A stretch of DNA of 64,000 nt, from the NCBI RefSeq assembly GCF_033110965.1, contig NZ_CP137003.1, forward strand, positions 1,054,001 to 1,118,000, in the 5' to 3' direction. Source of the stretch: Raineyella sp. LH-20 (lineage in GTDB: Bacteria > Actinomycetota > Actinomycetes > Propionibacteriales > Propionibacteriaceae). This document shows, one piece after another, positions 1 through 8,781 of this stretch. The translations under genes and the position numbers were made by a program. Each line of letters begins with the position of its first letter. The stretch's first letter is position 1. Below the pieces are notes generated by a model. That model did not search any database and was not told the origin of the DNA. It worked only from the letters and a program-made list of their open reading frames with translations.

Positions 1-91
1 AGCGGTCTTCCGGATCGGCTACGCCGTGGAGGCCCACCGGCCGTGGGCACAGATCACCCCGGCCGACACCACTGACGAAGGGAAACACTGA
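1..91 (+). CDS. 3' end of an unidentified protein (partial)
   Basis: One frame is open from the window edge to a TGA at 89-91 and reads about 29 residues, including AVFRIGYAVEAHRPW and ending TTDEGKH. The stop overlaps the ATG of the following aminotransferase (TGATG), the arrangement expected of translationally coupled genes in an operon. The fragment is too short to assign a family. That it is coding rests only on the coupling and the uninterrupted frame. Confidence 0.5.
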   Translation, partial: AVFRIGYAVEAHRPWAQITPADTTDEGKH

Positions 92-1464
92 TGTCTTCGA
101 TTCTGGAGGCCAGCACGCTGGTCGCTCCGACGGCTCCCGTGGGAGACGGAGCACACGGACAGGAGCTCGACGCGGCGATCATCGCGGCGGACCACGACCG
201 GGTCTTCCATTCCTGGTCCGCGCAGGCCCATCTCCCGGCCTTCTCGGTGGCCTCCGGCAGCGGTGCGACGCTGTGGAACCATGCGGGTGAGCGGTGGTTG
301 GACTTCTCCAGCCAGCTCGTCAACGTGAACATCGGCTACCAGCATCCCCGGGTCGTCGCGGCGATCAAACAGCAGGCCGACCTCCTCACCACCATCGCGC
401 CGGCGACCGCCAACCTCGCTCGGGCGGAGGCTGCCCGCCGCATCCTTGCCCACGCCCCGGCGACCTTCGAGAAGGTCTTCTTCACCAATGCCGGGGCCGA
501 CGCGAATGAGAACGCGATGCGTCTTGCTCGCCTCTACACCGGTCGGGACAAGATCATCTCCCGTTACCGCTCCTATCACGGCAACACCGGCGCTGCCGTC
601 GTGGCCACCGGCGACTGGCGGCGCATCCCGAACGAGTATGCGCGCGGTCACGTCCACGTCTTCGGCCCTTACCTCTACCGTTCCGAGTTCTGGGCGACCA
701 CCCCGGAGGAGGAATGCGCCCGCGCGTTGCACCATCTGGATCGGGTGATCCAGATGGAAGGACCCGACACGATCGCGGGGATCCTGCTTGAGACGGTGCC
801 CGGGACCGCTGGGATCCTCGTGCCACCGCCGGGATATCTGGCCGGGGTCCGCGAGATCGCCGACCGCTACGGCATCGTTCTGATCTGCGACGAGGTGATG
901 GCCGGATTCGGCCGCACCGGCACCTGGTTCGCGTTCGAGCAGCAGAACGCCATCCCCGACCTGGTCACCTTCGCCAAAGGCGTGAACTCCGGCTATGTCC
1001 CGGCCGGCGGGGTGTTGCTGAGTTCGCCTGTCGCCCATACCTTCGACGAGAGGGTCTTCCCTGGCGGCCTGACCTACTCGGGTCACCCGCTCGCGATGGC
1101 GGCGATCGTGGCGACGATCGAAGCGATGGAGGACGAGCAGGTGGTGGAGAACGCCGCCTCGGTCGGTGCCACGGTGATCGGACCGGCGCTGGCCCAGCTG
1201 CTCGCGGACAACCCACTGGTGGGCGACGTACGTGGCACCGGTCTCTTCTGGGCCGCCGAACTGGTGACCGACAAGGCGACCCGCGAGCCGTTGCCGGCAG
1301 GACGGATGGCCTCGATCAAGGCCGCCTGCCTGACCAGGGGTCTCATCGCCACCGTCGTCGACAATCGTGTCCACGTGGTGCCGCCCTGCGTCATCACGAC
1401 GGACGAGGCCCGACGCGGCATGGCCATCCTGGCCGAGGTCCTCACCGAGGAGGCGTCCCGATGA
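91..1464 (+). CDS. class III PLP-dependent aminotransferase
   Basis: A 457-residue fold-type I aminotransferase of the omega-transaminase class (the family with taurine-pyruvate, diaminobutyrate and ornithine aminotransferases). Visible hallmarks are the FTNAGADANENAMRLAR cofactor-binding stretch, ICDEVMAGFGRTG with the PLP-pyridine Asp, and the Schiff-base lysine near residue 296 in TFAKGVNSGY. Length is normal for the family. GAAGGGAA lies a few bases before the ATG at 91. The gene overlaps the preceding frame at TGATG and the downstream SDR gene at ATGA, so the three form one operon. An amine or beta-amino acid catabolic role is plausible: the aminotransferase makes a carbonyl compound and the SDR may act on it. 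The amino donor cannot be read from sequence. Confidence 0.9.
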   Translation: MSSILEASTLVAPTAPVGDGAHGQELDAAIIAADHDRVFHSWSAQAHLPAFSVASGSGATLWNHAGERWLDFSSQLVNVNIGYQHPRVVAAIKQQADLLTTIAPATANLARAEAARRILAHAPATFEKVFFTNAGADANENAMRLARLYTGRDKIISRYRSYHGNTGAAVVATGDWRRIPNEYARGHVHVFGPYLYRSEFWATTPEEECARALHHLDRVIQMEGPDTIAGILLETVPGTAGILVPPPGYLAGVREIADRYGIVLICDEVMAGFGRTGTWFAFEQQNAIPDLVTFAKGVNSGYVPAGGVLLSSPVAHTFDERVFPGGLTYSGHPLAMAAIVATIEAMEDEQVVENAASVGATVIGPALAQLLADNPLVGDVRGTGLFWAAELVTDKATREPLPAGRMASIKAACLTRGLIATVVDNRVHVVPPCVITTDEARRGMAILAEVLTEEASR

Positions 1465-2216
1465 CCGCCTCCCCACGTCGCGTGCTGGTCACCGGTGCGT
1501 CCTCCGGCATCGGGGCGGCGACCGTACGGCGCCTGCAGGCCGACGGGATGGCGGTCGTCGCCGCGGCCCGCAGGGCCGACCGACTGACCGAGCTCGCCGA
1601 CGAAACCGGCTGCGAGGCCTATCCCCTCGATGTCACCTCCGCCGAGGAGGTCGACGCCCTGGTCACCCATCTGACCCGGACCGGCGGGCTGGACGCGGTG
1701 GTCAACAACGCGGGTGGGGCGCTCGGCCTGGACAGCATCGCCGACGCCGACATCGACGGCTGGCGGCGGATGTACGAACTCAATGTCCTCGGCACCCTGC
1801 GGATCACCAAGAGCGTCCTGCCACTGCTGCGCGCCTCGGGTGCAGGCGACGTGCTGGTCGTCACGTCGACCGCCGCGCACGGTGCCTATGAAGGAGGCGG
1901 CGGCTACACCGGCGTCAAGCACGCCGAACGGATGCTCGCCACGACGCTGCGCTGGGAGATCGTCGGCGAGCCGATCCGGGTGCTGGAGATCTCTCCGGGC
2001 AACGTCGAGACCGAGGAGTTCTCGCTCGTCAGGTTCGGCGGCGACCGCGAGCGCGCGGCCAAGGTCTACCAGGGCTACCAACCGCTGCTCGCCGAGGACA
2101 TCGCCGACGTCATCTCCTACGCCCTGACCCGCCCCGACCACGTCAACCTCGACCTGGTCATCGTGCGCCCACGGGCCCAGGCCCACAACACCAAGATCGC
2201 CCGCGATCCGGCCTGA
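1461..2216 (+). CDS. short-chain dehydrogenase/reductase
   Basis: A 251-residue classical SDR. The N-terminus carries the nucleotide-binding GASSGIG motif, followed by the NNAG structural motif and the catalytic Tyr-x-x-x-Lys (YTGVK, near residue 154) with a serine upstream (STAAH). The basic pair after the second beta strand (ARRADR) suggests preference for NADP(H). The ATG at 1461 overlaps the aminotransferase stop (ATGA), so the two are translationally coupled. The overall pattern resembles the YdfG/serine 3-dehydrogenase-like SDRs that oxidise hydroxy acids or short amino alcohols, but the substrate is an inference. Confidence 0.9.
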   Translation: MTASPRRVLVTGASSGIGAATVRRLQADGMAVVAAARRADRLTELADETGCEAYPLDVTSAEEVDALVTHLTRTGGLDAVVNNAGGALGLDSIADADIDGWRRMYELNVLGTLRITKSVLPLLRASGAGDVLVVTSTAAHGAYEGGGGYTGVKHAERMLATTLRWEIVGEPIRVLEISPGNVETEEFSLVRFGGDRERAAKVYQGYQPLLAEDIADVISYALTRPDHVNLDLVIVRPRAQAHNTKIARDPA

Positions 2217-2236
2217 GGACGACCTGCAACGCGCCG

Positions 2237-2278
2237 CCTCAGGCGGTCGGCCTCAGGCGGTCGGCCTCAGGCGGTCGG
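2237..2278. repeat. three tandem 14-bp repeats over the deoC stop
   Basis: Three perfect copies of CCTCAGGCGGTCGG at 2237-2250, 2251-2264 and 2265-2278. The last copy supplies the deoC stop codon (TCA on the plus strand at 2267), so the preceding copies look like duplications of the gene's 3' end. They lie between the convergent SDR and deoC genes. Confidence 0.95.
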
Positions 2279-2929
2279 CCGGTCGTACTCGGCCAGGATC
2301 TTCCGCGACGACGAGAGGCCGAGGCGGGTGGCACCCGCCTCGACCATCGCCAGCGCGGTCGCCAGGTCGCGGATGCCGCCTGCCGCCTTGACGCCGACCC
2401 GCGGGCCGACCGTCTCGGCCATCAGCCGGACCGCGTGCACCGAAGCTCCTCCGCCGGGATGGAAGCCGGTCGACGTCTTGACGAAGTCGGCTCCTTCCTG
2501 CACGGCGATCCGGCACGCCCGGACGATCTCGTCGTCGGTGAGGATCGCGGACTCGATGATCACCTTGAGCACCGTCGGGGCAGGCACGACGGAGCGTACG
2601 GCGGCGATGTCGGCGCCGACCGCCAGCCACTCGCCTGCCTTCAGGGCCCCCAGATCGACGACCATGTCGACCTCTGCGGCGCCGTTCGACACCGCCAGGG
2701 CCGCCTCGGCCGTCTTGATCGACGGGGCCACCGCCCCGGAGGGGAAGCCGCACACGGTGGCGACGCGCACCCGCTCGACCCGTACGGGCAGCCGGGCCGG
2801 CGAGACGCAGATCGCGTACGCTCCCAGCTCACGCGCCTCCCAGGCGAGCGCCTCCACGTCCGCGGTGGTGGCCTCCGGCCGCAACAGGGTGTGGTCCACC
2901 AGCTGCGCCAGTTCGTGACGGGTGATCAT
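2267..2929 (-). CDS. deoC: deoxyribose-phosphate aldolase
   Basis: Class I aldolase that cleaves 2-deoxyribose 5-phosphate to glyceraldehyde 3-phosphate and acetaldehyde in deoxynucleoside catabolism; cytoplasmic TIM barrel. From the chosen start it has 220 residues, normal for the family. The Schiff-base lysine is at about 151 (FVKTSTGF), the second active-site lysine at about 181 (VGVKAAGG), and acidic residues are in EVDMVVDLG. An in-frame start 69 nt further upstream exists, but the ATG at 2929 has a strong GAGGAG ribosome site and begins the conserved domain. The gene stands alone, convergent with the SDR gene. Its stop lies in the last unit of a 14-bp tandem repeat. Confidence 0.95.
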   Translation of the reverse strand: MITRHELAQLVDHTLLRPEATTADVEALAWEARELGAYAICVSPARLPVRVERVRVATVCGFPSGAVAPSIKTAEAALAVSNGAAEVDMVVDLGALKAGEWLAVGADIAAVRSVVPAPTVLKVIIESAILTDDEIVRACRIAVQEGADFVKTSTGFHPGGGASVHAVRLMAETVGPRVGVKAAGGIRDLATALAMVEAGATRLGLSSSRKILAEYDRPTA

Positions 2930-3117
2930 CTCGGGCTCCTCTTCCTCGACCGCTTCGACGTTCCGGCCGGCACAGAGATCAGCCGGCACAGACATCATGC
3001 CGTCGTCCGTCCCCGGCCCGGCGGATGGACGTCCGGCGGCCGCTCCCGACCGCGGGCGCCGGACGGAACGTACGCTGAAAGCACGAGGGTTCCGTACGGC
3101 ACAAGGTGGTGGCGACG

Positions 3118-4248
3118 ATGGGCACAGGCATCCGTCTGGGGCGCATTGCCGGGATCGAGATCAGGCTGCAGTGGAGCGTGGTCGTCATCTTCCTGTTGAT
3201 CGCGTGGAGCCTCGCGACCGTGCAGTTCACCCCGACGCCGGGAGTCGGCACGACGGCCAGCTGGGTGGCGGCGGTGATCGCCGCGCTGCTCTACTTCGGT
3301 GCGCTGCTCGCCCACGAGTTGGGCCATGCGCTGCTGGCCCAGCGCAAGGGTCTCGAGGTGGAGAGCATCACGCTGTGGGTGTTCGGTGGGGTGTCGCGGC
3401 TCAAGGGCGAGGCCGAGGGCCCGGCCGACGAGTTCCGGATCGCCGTGATCGGGCCGGTGGTGAGCCTCGCAGTCGCCGCGGTGTTCGCCGGTGCCGGCTA
3501 TCTGCTGGCGACGCTCGGTGCGCCGACCCTGGCGGTCGACGTGGCCCGGTGGCTGGCGTTGATCAACCTGCTGCTGGGCGTGTTCAACCTGCTGCCCGCG
3601 TTCCCGCTCGACGGTGGCCGGGTGCTCCGCGCCGGACTGTGGCGCCGCAGCAAGGACCGGGCCTCGGCGACGCGGACGGCGGCCGCCGTGGGACGGGCCT
3701 TCGGGATCAGCTTCGTCGCCGGCGGCGTCTTCCTGTTCGTCGCCGGCGCGCCGGTCAACGGACTGTGGTTCGCCCTGCTCGGCTGGTTCCTGTTCGGCGC
3801 GGCCCGGGCCGAGGAGTCCCATGTGCTGCTCGCGGGTGCCCTGCGCGACGTACGGGTGGCGCAGGTGATGACCGGGCATCCGACGGTCGTCCCGACCGAC
3901 CTCGCCGTGCAGGACTATGTCGAGCAGGCGATGGCGTCCCGCTTCACATCCTTCCCCGTGGTCGACCGGAGCGGCGCGGTGGTCGGGCTGGTGACGATGC
4001 GCCGGGTCCGGGCGGCGATGGCCGGTGGCGACCAGCACGCCACCGTCGGGCAGGTCGCCATCCCGCTGGCACAGGTGCCCGTGCTGTCCCCGTACGACAC
4101 CGCCACCCAGCTGGTGGACCGGCTGCAGCAGGCCCCGGACGGGCGGGCTCTCGTCTTCGACGGCGGACATCTGGTCGGCATCGTCTCCCCGACCGATCTG
4201 CAACGGATGCTGGACCTGGCCCTGTTGCGGCCGCGCGGCGACCGTTGA
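3118..4248 (+). CDS. site-2 protease family (M50) zinc metalloprotease with CBS domains
   Basis: Polytopic membrane protease of about 376 residues. The zinc site HELGH is at residues 66-70 inside a transmembrane segment. The third-ligand motif appears downstream as [15 protein letters not shown], with the metal-binding Asp. After the membrane core, residues from about 245 onward form two CBS modules beginning [16 protein letters not shown]. This matches the Rip3-like M50B proteases of actinobacteria and archaea, which carry CBS pairs thought to sense ligands or energy state. A GTG at 3106 is possible, but AAGGTGG at 3103-3109 is better placed for the ATG at 3118. Substrates are unknown; there is no sigma or anti-sigma gene beside it. 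Confidence 0.88.
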   Translation: MGTGIRLGRIAGIEIRLQWSVVVIFLLIAWSLATVQFTPTPGVGTTASWVAAVIAALLYFGALLAHELGHALLAQRKGLEVESITLWVFGGVSRLKGEAEGPADEFRIAVIGPVVSLAVAAVFAGAGYLLATLGAPTLAVDVARWLALINLLLGVFNLLPAFPLDGGRVLRAGLWRRSKDRASATRTAAAVGRAFGISFVAGGVFLFVAGAPVNGLWFALLGWFLFGAARAEESHVLLAGALRDVRVAQVMTGHPTVVPTDLAVQDYVEQAMASRFTSFPVVDRSGAVVGLVTMRRVRAAMAGGDQHATVGQVAIPLAQVPVLSPYDTATQLVDRLQQAPDGRALVFDGGHLVGIVSPTDLQRMLDLALLRPRGDR

Positions 4249-4270
4249 GCTGAGGACGGCGACGGGGCCC

Positions 4271-5314
4271 TCAGAGCGTGGCCGTGTCGATCACGAACCG
4301 GTACCGCACGTCGGACCCGAGCACCCGCTCGTACGCCTCGTTGATCCGGTCGGCGCCGATCAGCTCGACCTCCGGCGCGACACCGTGCTCGGCGCAGAAG
4401 TCGAGCATCTCCTGGGTCTCGGCGATGCTGCCGATCCCGGAGCCGGCGAAGGACCGGCGGTTGCCGAACAGGGTGAAGACGCCCACCGGCATCGGCTCGG
4501 CCGGGGCGCCGACGTTCACCAGGGTCCCGTCCAGGCGGAGCAGCCCGAGGTAGGCGTTCAGGTCGATGTCGGCACTGGAGACAGTGTTGATGATCAGGTC
4601 GAACGTGTTCGCCAGCGCGGCGAAGGTGGCCGGATCGCTGGTGGCGTAGTAGTGCTTCGCCCCGAAGGCCAGGCCGTCGGCCTGCTTCGCCAGCGAGTGC
4701 GACAGCACGGTGACCTCAGCGCCCTTGGCGGCGCCGATCTTGACGGCCAGGTGACCGAGGCCGCCCATGCCGACGACCGCGACCTTCATGCCCGGACCGG
4801 CACCCCAGTGGGTCAGCGGCGAGTACGTGGTGATGCCGGCGCACAGCAGTGGTGCCGCCGCCTCGTACGGGATGGCTTCCGGCAGCCGCAGCACGAAGTC
4901 CTGGTCGACCACGACGTGGGTCGAGTAGCCGCCCTGGGTGATGGTGCCGTCGCGATCCAGCGAGCCGTACGTCTGGGTGTTGCCCTTCAGGCAGTAGTTC
5001 TCCATCCCGGCGCGGCAGTTCTCGCACTCACGGCACGAGTTGACCATGCAACCGACGCCGACGCGGTCACCGACCGCGAACTTCGTGACGGACGGGCCGA
5101 CCTCGACGACCTCGCCGGCGATCTCGTGGCCGACCACCTGCGGATAGCTGACCGGGCCCCAGTCGCCGCGGACCAGGTGGATGTCGGAATGGCAGATGCC
5201 GGCGTAGCGGATGGCGATGAGGACGTCGTTCTCGCCCGTCGCCCGTCGCTCGATCGTGAGCGGGACGAGCGGTTCGGTGGCGGACGGAGCGGCGTAGGCA
5301 CGGACGTTGAGCAT
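4271..5314 (-). CDS. zinc-dependent alcohol dehydrogenase (AdhC/CAD-like)
   Basis: A 347-residue medium-chain dehydrogenase. The catalytic zinc ligands are visible in GICHSD and GHE, and the structural zinc lobe in [15 protein letters not shown]. The nucleotide-binding site is [13 protein letters not shown]. The order matches the cinnamyl-alcohol dehydrogenase subgroup that reduces aldehydes with NADP(H) in mycobacteria (AdhC) and yeast (ADH6/7). The open frame extends 28 codons upstream, but family alignment and the GAAGAGAGA ribosome site favour MLNVRAYA at 5314. Convergent with the M50 protease gene and separated from it by 22 bp. Its physiological aldehyde is not known. Confidence 0.92.
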   Translation of the reverse strand: MLNVRAYAAPSATEPLVPLTIERRATGENDVLIAIRYAGICHSDIHLVRGDWGPVSYPQVVGHEIAGEVVEVGPSVTKFAVGDRVGVGCMVNSCRECENCRAGMENYCLKGNTQTYGSLDRDGTITQGGYSTHVVVDQDFVLRLPEAIPYEAAAPLLCAGITTYSPLTHWGAGPGMKVAVVGMGGLGHLAVKIGAAKGAEVTVLSHSLAKQADGLAFGAKHYYATSDPATFAALANTFDLIINTVSSADIDLNAYLGLLRLDGTLVNVGAPAEPMPVGVFTLFGNRRSFAGSGIGSIAETQEMLDFCAEHGVAPEVELIGADRINEAYERVLGSDVRYRFVIDTATL

Positions 5315-5431
5315 GGATCTCTCTTCGTGGTCGAGTGAACGGTCACATTCATGGGAGACCGTCTGGGGGTGAGCGGCTGCCCCTCCATCCAACACCACCC
5401 GGTGCCGCGGTGGGAAGTCCAGACCGACCCC

Positions 5432-6583
5432 TCAGCCGAGGCCCTCGGGCGCACGACCACCGACCGGCCCTGGATCGGCCGCGGCCTGCACCGGCGCAGC
5501 GCCCTCGACCGGCTCCCGCCTGAACGGCCAGAACGCGAACCCGTCGCTCAGCACCGCCAGCAGCGGGAAGGTGACCCCGAGCAGCGCCGACGCCAGCCAC
5601 ACCTCACCCTGGAAACCCGGGGCCCCGAAGGGGATCTCCCCCGAGACGGCCGGCAGGACGAGGACGTACAGCCGGCCGAGCAGCACGCCCACGACCGCGG
5701 CGATCAGCGCGGAGACCGCGCCCCGGGCGGGCTGCCCGGTCGGCCCCGGCAGCCGACCCTGGAGGATGTTCAGCACGACGATCGAGCCGAAGAGGAACGC
5801 CACCGTCACCCCGGTCAGCATCGTCGGCCACGGCAGTCGGACCAGTCCCACGCCGACGAGTTCCACGACCAGCGTGACCGCGGCGATCAGGCCGGTCGAG
5901 GCCACCGCCACCACCGGCGGGTTCTTCGTCACCCGCTCGGTCAACGGCCAGAAGTCGAGGTGCAGGAGCAGCAGCCCCGCCGCCATCCCGGTGACCACGG
6001 TGGTCATCACCGCCCAGATGTCGAACGGACCGTGCGGATCCAGTGCCGGGACGTACGCCGGACCGCCCTCGAAGGACGCGTAGTTGGCCAACAGGCCGTA
6101 CGTCAGGGCCGACAGTGCGTACGCCGCGACCATCAGGAGGTAGCCGCCCAGCACCGGGTTCCGGATGCCGCGGAACGGCCACCCGCGCCAGATCACCGCG
6201 AGCAGGAACGTGTACGGCACCGCCATGATCGCGATGTGCGCGACGTTCGGCACCGGCGGGGTCATCCCGCCGCCGAACAGGACGACGAGCAGCGTGGCGA
6301 TGACCGCCGCGTTGACCAGCATCAGGACGAGGAAGGCCAGGCCCCGCCAGGGCTGGCCCAGCCGGCCGATCCACCGGGGATGCTCGGTGCGCCAGAAGGC
6401 GCCGACGACGAAGAGGGTCGGCACCCCGCAGACGAGCAGGTAGGAGACCCGGTCGCGGAAGGTGGGCCAGGAGAAGAGCGCGATGAAGCCGAGCGAGAGG
6501 ACGACGGCCACGATGAGCACCAGGATGCCGAGCACGGGCTGGCGAAGAGGACGGCGCACGGCGGTGGGCGCTGGTTCGTTCAT
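5432..6583 (-). CDS. polytopic membrane protein, function unknown
   Basis: About 383 residues with some ten hydrophobic segments, beginning after a short basic N-terminus (RRPLRQP) and ending in a Pro/Ala-rich cytoplasmic tail. No catalytic or transport motif was recognised. The run of helices with few charged residues resembles the uncharacterised actinobacterial integral membrane proteins that sit alone. I chose the ATG at 6583 (MNEPAPTA) because residues before it are Cys/Pro-rich and do not look like a membrane-protein start; the ribosome site is weak. Divergent from the HAD phosphatase at 6795. Confidence 0.65.
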   Translation of the reverse strand: MNEPAPTAVRRPLRQPVLGILVLIVAVVLSLGFIALFSWPTFRDRVSYLLVCGVPTLFVVGAFWRTEHPRWIGRLGQPWRGLAFLVLMLVNAAVIATLLVVLFGGGMTPPVPNVAHIAIMAVPYTFLLAVIWRGWPFRGIRNPVLGGYLLMVAAYALSALTYGLLANYASFEGGPAYVPALDPHGPFDIWAVMTTVVTGMAAGLLLLHLDFWPLTERVTKNPPVVAVASTGLIAAVTLVVELVGVGLVRLPWPTMLTGVTVAFLFGSIVVLNILQGRLPGPTGQPARGAVSALIAAVVGVLLGRLYVLVLPAVSGEIPFGAPGFQGEVWLASALLGVTFPLLAVLSDGFAFWPFRREPVEGAAPVQAAADPGPVGGRAPEGLG

Positions 6584-6794
6584 GATCGTCCGTTCGGGAG
6601 CGCACCGAGGTGCTGGGGCGCCACACCCCACCACATCGGTTGAATCTTGAATTGGTTGGGCTCACGGTAGCCCGCCGACACACGCTCCCGCCCACCGTCG
6701 TTTGAACGTGTGGCACATCACACCGGCGCGCATCCCGACCGGACGGGCCGCCCCACCGTCGGAGCGGTCGTGGGTCCAATGAGACGATGACGCC
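6584..6794. promoter_or_regulatory. divergent intergenic region
   Basis: 211 bp between the membrane protein (leftward) and the HAD phosphatase (rightward). It is less GC-rich near 6640-6660 and should hold both promoters. A small inverted repeat, GTGTG-GCACAT-CACAC, lies at 6708-6723 and could be an operator. No convincing -35/-10 pair stands out. Confidence 0.35.
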
Positions 6795-7613
6795 GTGGAT
6801 CCCCAGCTGAGCGCGGCCTCACGCGGCCGACCCGACGTCCTGGTCTGCGACCTCGACGGCACGATCGTGTTCGACGGCGAGGTCCCGTCGGAGGACGCCG
6901 CCGCACTGCGGGCCTGGACCGAGGCCGGCAACCTGCTGGTCCTGGACACCGGCAAATCGGTCGACGCCATCCGACGGGTGTGGACGGCCGACCTGCCCCG
7001 CCCCGACTACGTGATCGCCTTCACCGGGGCGGTGATCACCGACGGCGACCTGGTGCCGCTGTCGGTGCGCTCGCACGACCCGACGCTGTTCCGAGAGGTG
7101 TTCCGTACGGTCCGCGACGAGGCGCTCGCCCTCTACGCGTCGACCATCGAGCGGGACTACGAGGTGTTCAACCGGGTCGGCACCCACTCGATGATCCTGC
7201 CGGCGTTCGCACCGGCCGACGCCGACTGGATCGCCGACCAGGAGCTGTTCGGCATCCCGGTGTTCGTCCCGGACGACGACGATCGCGACCGGCTGACCGG
7301 CGCGCTCACCGGCCTGGTCGGCGACCGCGGCGTGCTGCACCGCAACCAGACCTTCCTCGACATCGTCCCCGCCGGCGCCACCAAGGGCCTCGGGCTGCGC
7401 CGGCTGCTCACCGACCTCGTCGCGGACCACGGCCAGGTGTGGACGATCGGTGACTCCTGGAACGACCTGAGCATGCACGCCGAGGCCGACCACCCGATCG
7501 CCCTGGCCCACTCCCCCGCCGAGGTGCTGGCCGCCTGTGAGCGCGCGGTCGGCAGCACCCACGAGCTGGTCGACCAACTACTGGCCTCGACCGATCCCGG
7601 GCGCCAGGGCTGA
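6795..7613 (+). CDS. HAD-superfamily phosphatase (type IIB, sucrose-phosphatase-like)
   Basis: A 272-residue HAD hydrolase. The nucleophile motif is CDLDGTIVFDG near residues 18-28; the C-terminal acidic motif GDSWNDLSM supplies the Mg ligands. A cap domain between them is typical of type IIB members (Cof, sucrose-6-phosphate and mannosyl-3-phosphoglycerate phosphatases). The GTG at 6795 is the first start in the frame and gives a family-length protein. Stands alone between a divergent membrane protein and a convergent manA. It probably dephosphorylates a sugar phosphate; the substrate is not determined by sequence. Confidence 0.85.
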   Translation: MDPQLSAASRGRPDVLVCDLDGTIVFDGEVPSEDAAALRAWTEAGNLLVLDTGKSVDAIRRVWTADLPRPDYVIAFTGAVITDGDLVPLSVRSHDPTLFREVFRTVRDEALALYASTIERDYEVFNRVGTHSMILPAFAPADADWIADQELFGIPVFVPDDDDRDRLTGALTGLVGDRGVLHRNQTFLDIVPAGATKGLGLRRLLTDLVADHGQVWTIGDSWNDLSMHAEADHPIALAHSPAEVLAACERAVGSTHELVDQLLASTDPGRQG

Positions 7614-7637
7614 CCGCGCCGCGCACCTCACCGGGTA

Positions 7638-7678
7638 CCCGGGGCGTGCCTCCGCACGGTACGGCGACACGCCCCGGG
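7638..7678. terminator. hairpin between convergent HAD and manA genes
   Basis: An 11-bp perfect stem, CCCGGGGCGTG (7638-7648) with CACGCCCCGGG (7668-7678), around a 19-nt loop. It sits 24 bp after the HAD stop and 16 bp after manA ends, so it may act as a bidirectional terminator. There is no U tract. Confidence 0.65.
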
Positions 7679-7694
7679 CCGGGTCAGCTGCGGG

Positions 7695-8756
7695 TCACTC
7701 CGGGGGCCGGGCCCGGATCAGCTGGACGTCGCCGACGATCTCCACGGGTCCGGCGGCGTACGGGAGCAGCACGGTCATCCCGCGGCGGATCGGCAGGGTG
7801 CCGCCCGCGTAGTCGATCGCCCCGTCCCCGGCCAGCACGATGAGGACCGAGAATCCCGCGTCGACGGCCGCCGACCCGCCGGCGACGATGCGTTCGGCGC
7901 GGAAGAACCCGTCGGCGGCGGCCGGGAACAGCCGTTCGGTCGTCGCACTCACCCGACGCGCCGGCGACGCCAGCTCGCCGAGACGTTCGGGCGACCAGGC
8001 ACTGCGATCGAGCGCCTGCAGGGCCAGGTCGAGGTGGAGGCCCATCAGGGCGTCCTTCTCGTCCATCCCGCGGTAGCCGGCGTACTCCAGCAGGATCGAC
8101 AGGTCGGTCGGCTGCTGCAGTTCGACCAACGTGAGGCCCGGACCGATGACGTGCGGCAGGCCGGCCGGCACGAGAATGGTGTCACCGGGACGGACCGACA
8201 ACCGGTGCATCACGCCCAGCATGTCCGCAACGTCCTGGCCACGGAACCACTGGGCCGCCTCGACCTCGGACACGGCGCGGGTGAAGCCCAGCGACACGTA
8301 CGCGTCCTCGTCGGCGGTGGCGAAGACCGCCCAGGCCTCCGTCTTCCCACGCGGCTCCCCGAGCCGCGTCCTGGCGAAGGCGTCGCTCGGGTGGTAGTGC
8401 ACGAACAGCCGTTCAGCGGTGTCGAGCAGCTTCACCAGCAGCATCGAATCGGCCCCGTAGCGGCGTACGTGCTCCTCGCCGAGGAACCCGACCGGGTCCG
8501 CGGCGATCGCGTCCTTCAGGGTCCGGCCGTCGGAGAGCACCGTCAGCCCGACTCCACCGCCGGCGTGCACCTGGGTGGTCGAGCCGACGAAGTCCTCGGG
8601 GACGAACGCGCTCGACTGCGCGATGCCGCGGAACGCGGCGATCCCCGCGCCACCCCGGTACGGACGCTCCGGAGGCTGATTCGCCTCGAGCACGATCGGG
8701 GCGCTGGTGAGGACCGGCGCCGGCAGGCGGTCACGATCCGTCAGCCCTGTTTCCAT
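7695..8756 (-). CDS. manA: mannose-6-phosphate isomerase, class I
   Basis: Cupin-fold zinc enzyme interconverting mannose 6-phosphate and fructose 6-phosphate. The metal-binding region reads VHYHPSDA, followed by the GKTEAW segment that supplies a further ligand and catalytic residues; the third histidine is in AGLPHVIGPG. 353 residues, close to the family norm. The start at 8756 has AGGAGATCTCC directly before it; the longer frame has no such site. Last gene of the leftward arm of the LacI locus, 25 bp after the glycosidase-like gene, so presumably co-transcribed. Its presence suggests the imported sugar yields mannose 6-phosphate or a related ketose phosphate. Confidence 0.9.
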   Translation of the reverse strand: METGLTDRDRLPAPVLTSAPIVLEANQPPERPYRGGAGIAAFRGIAQSSAFVPEDFVGSTTQVHAGGGVGLTVLSDGRTLKDAIAADPVGFLGEEHVRRYGADSMLLVKLLDTAERLFVHYHPSDAFARTRLGEPRGKTEAWAVFATADEDAYVSLGFTRAVSEVEAAQWFRGQDVADMLGVMHRLSVRPGDTILVPAGLPHVIGPGLTLVELQQPTDLSILLEYAGYRGMDEKDALMGLHLDLALQALDRSAWSPERLGELASPARRVSATTERLFPAAADGFFRAERIVAGGSAAVDAGFSVLIVLAGDGAIDYAGGTLPIRRGMTVLLPYAAGPVEIVGDVQLIRARPPE

Positions 8757-8781
8757 GGAGATCTCCTGGGAATTCTGTGGA

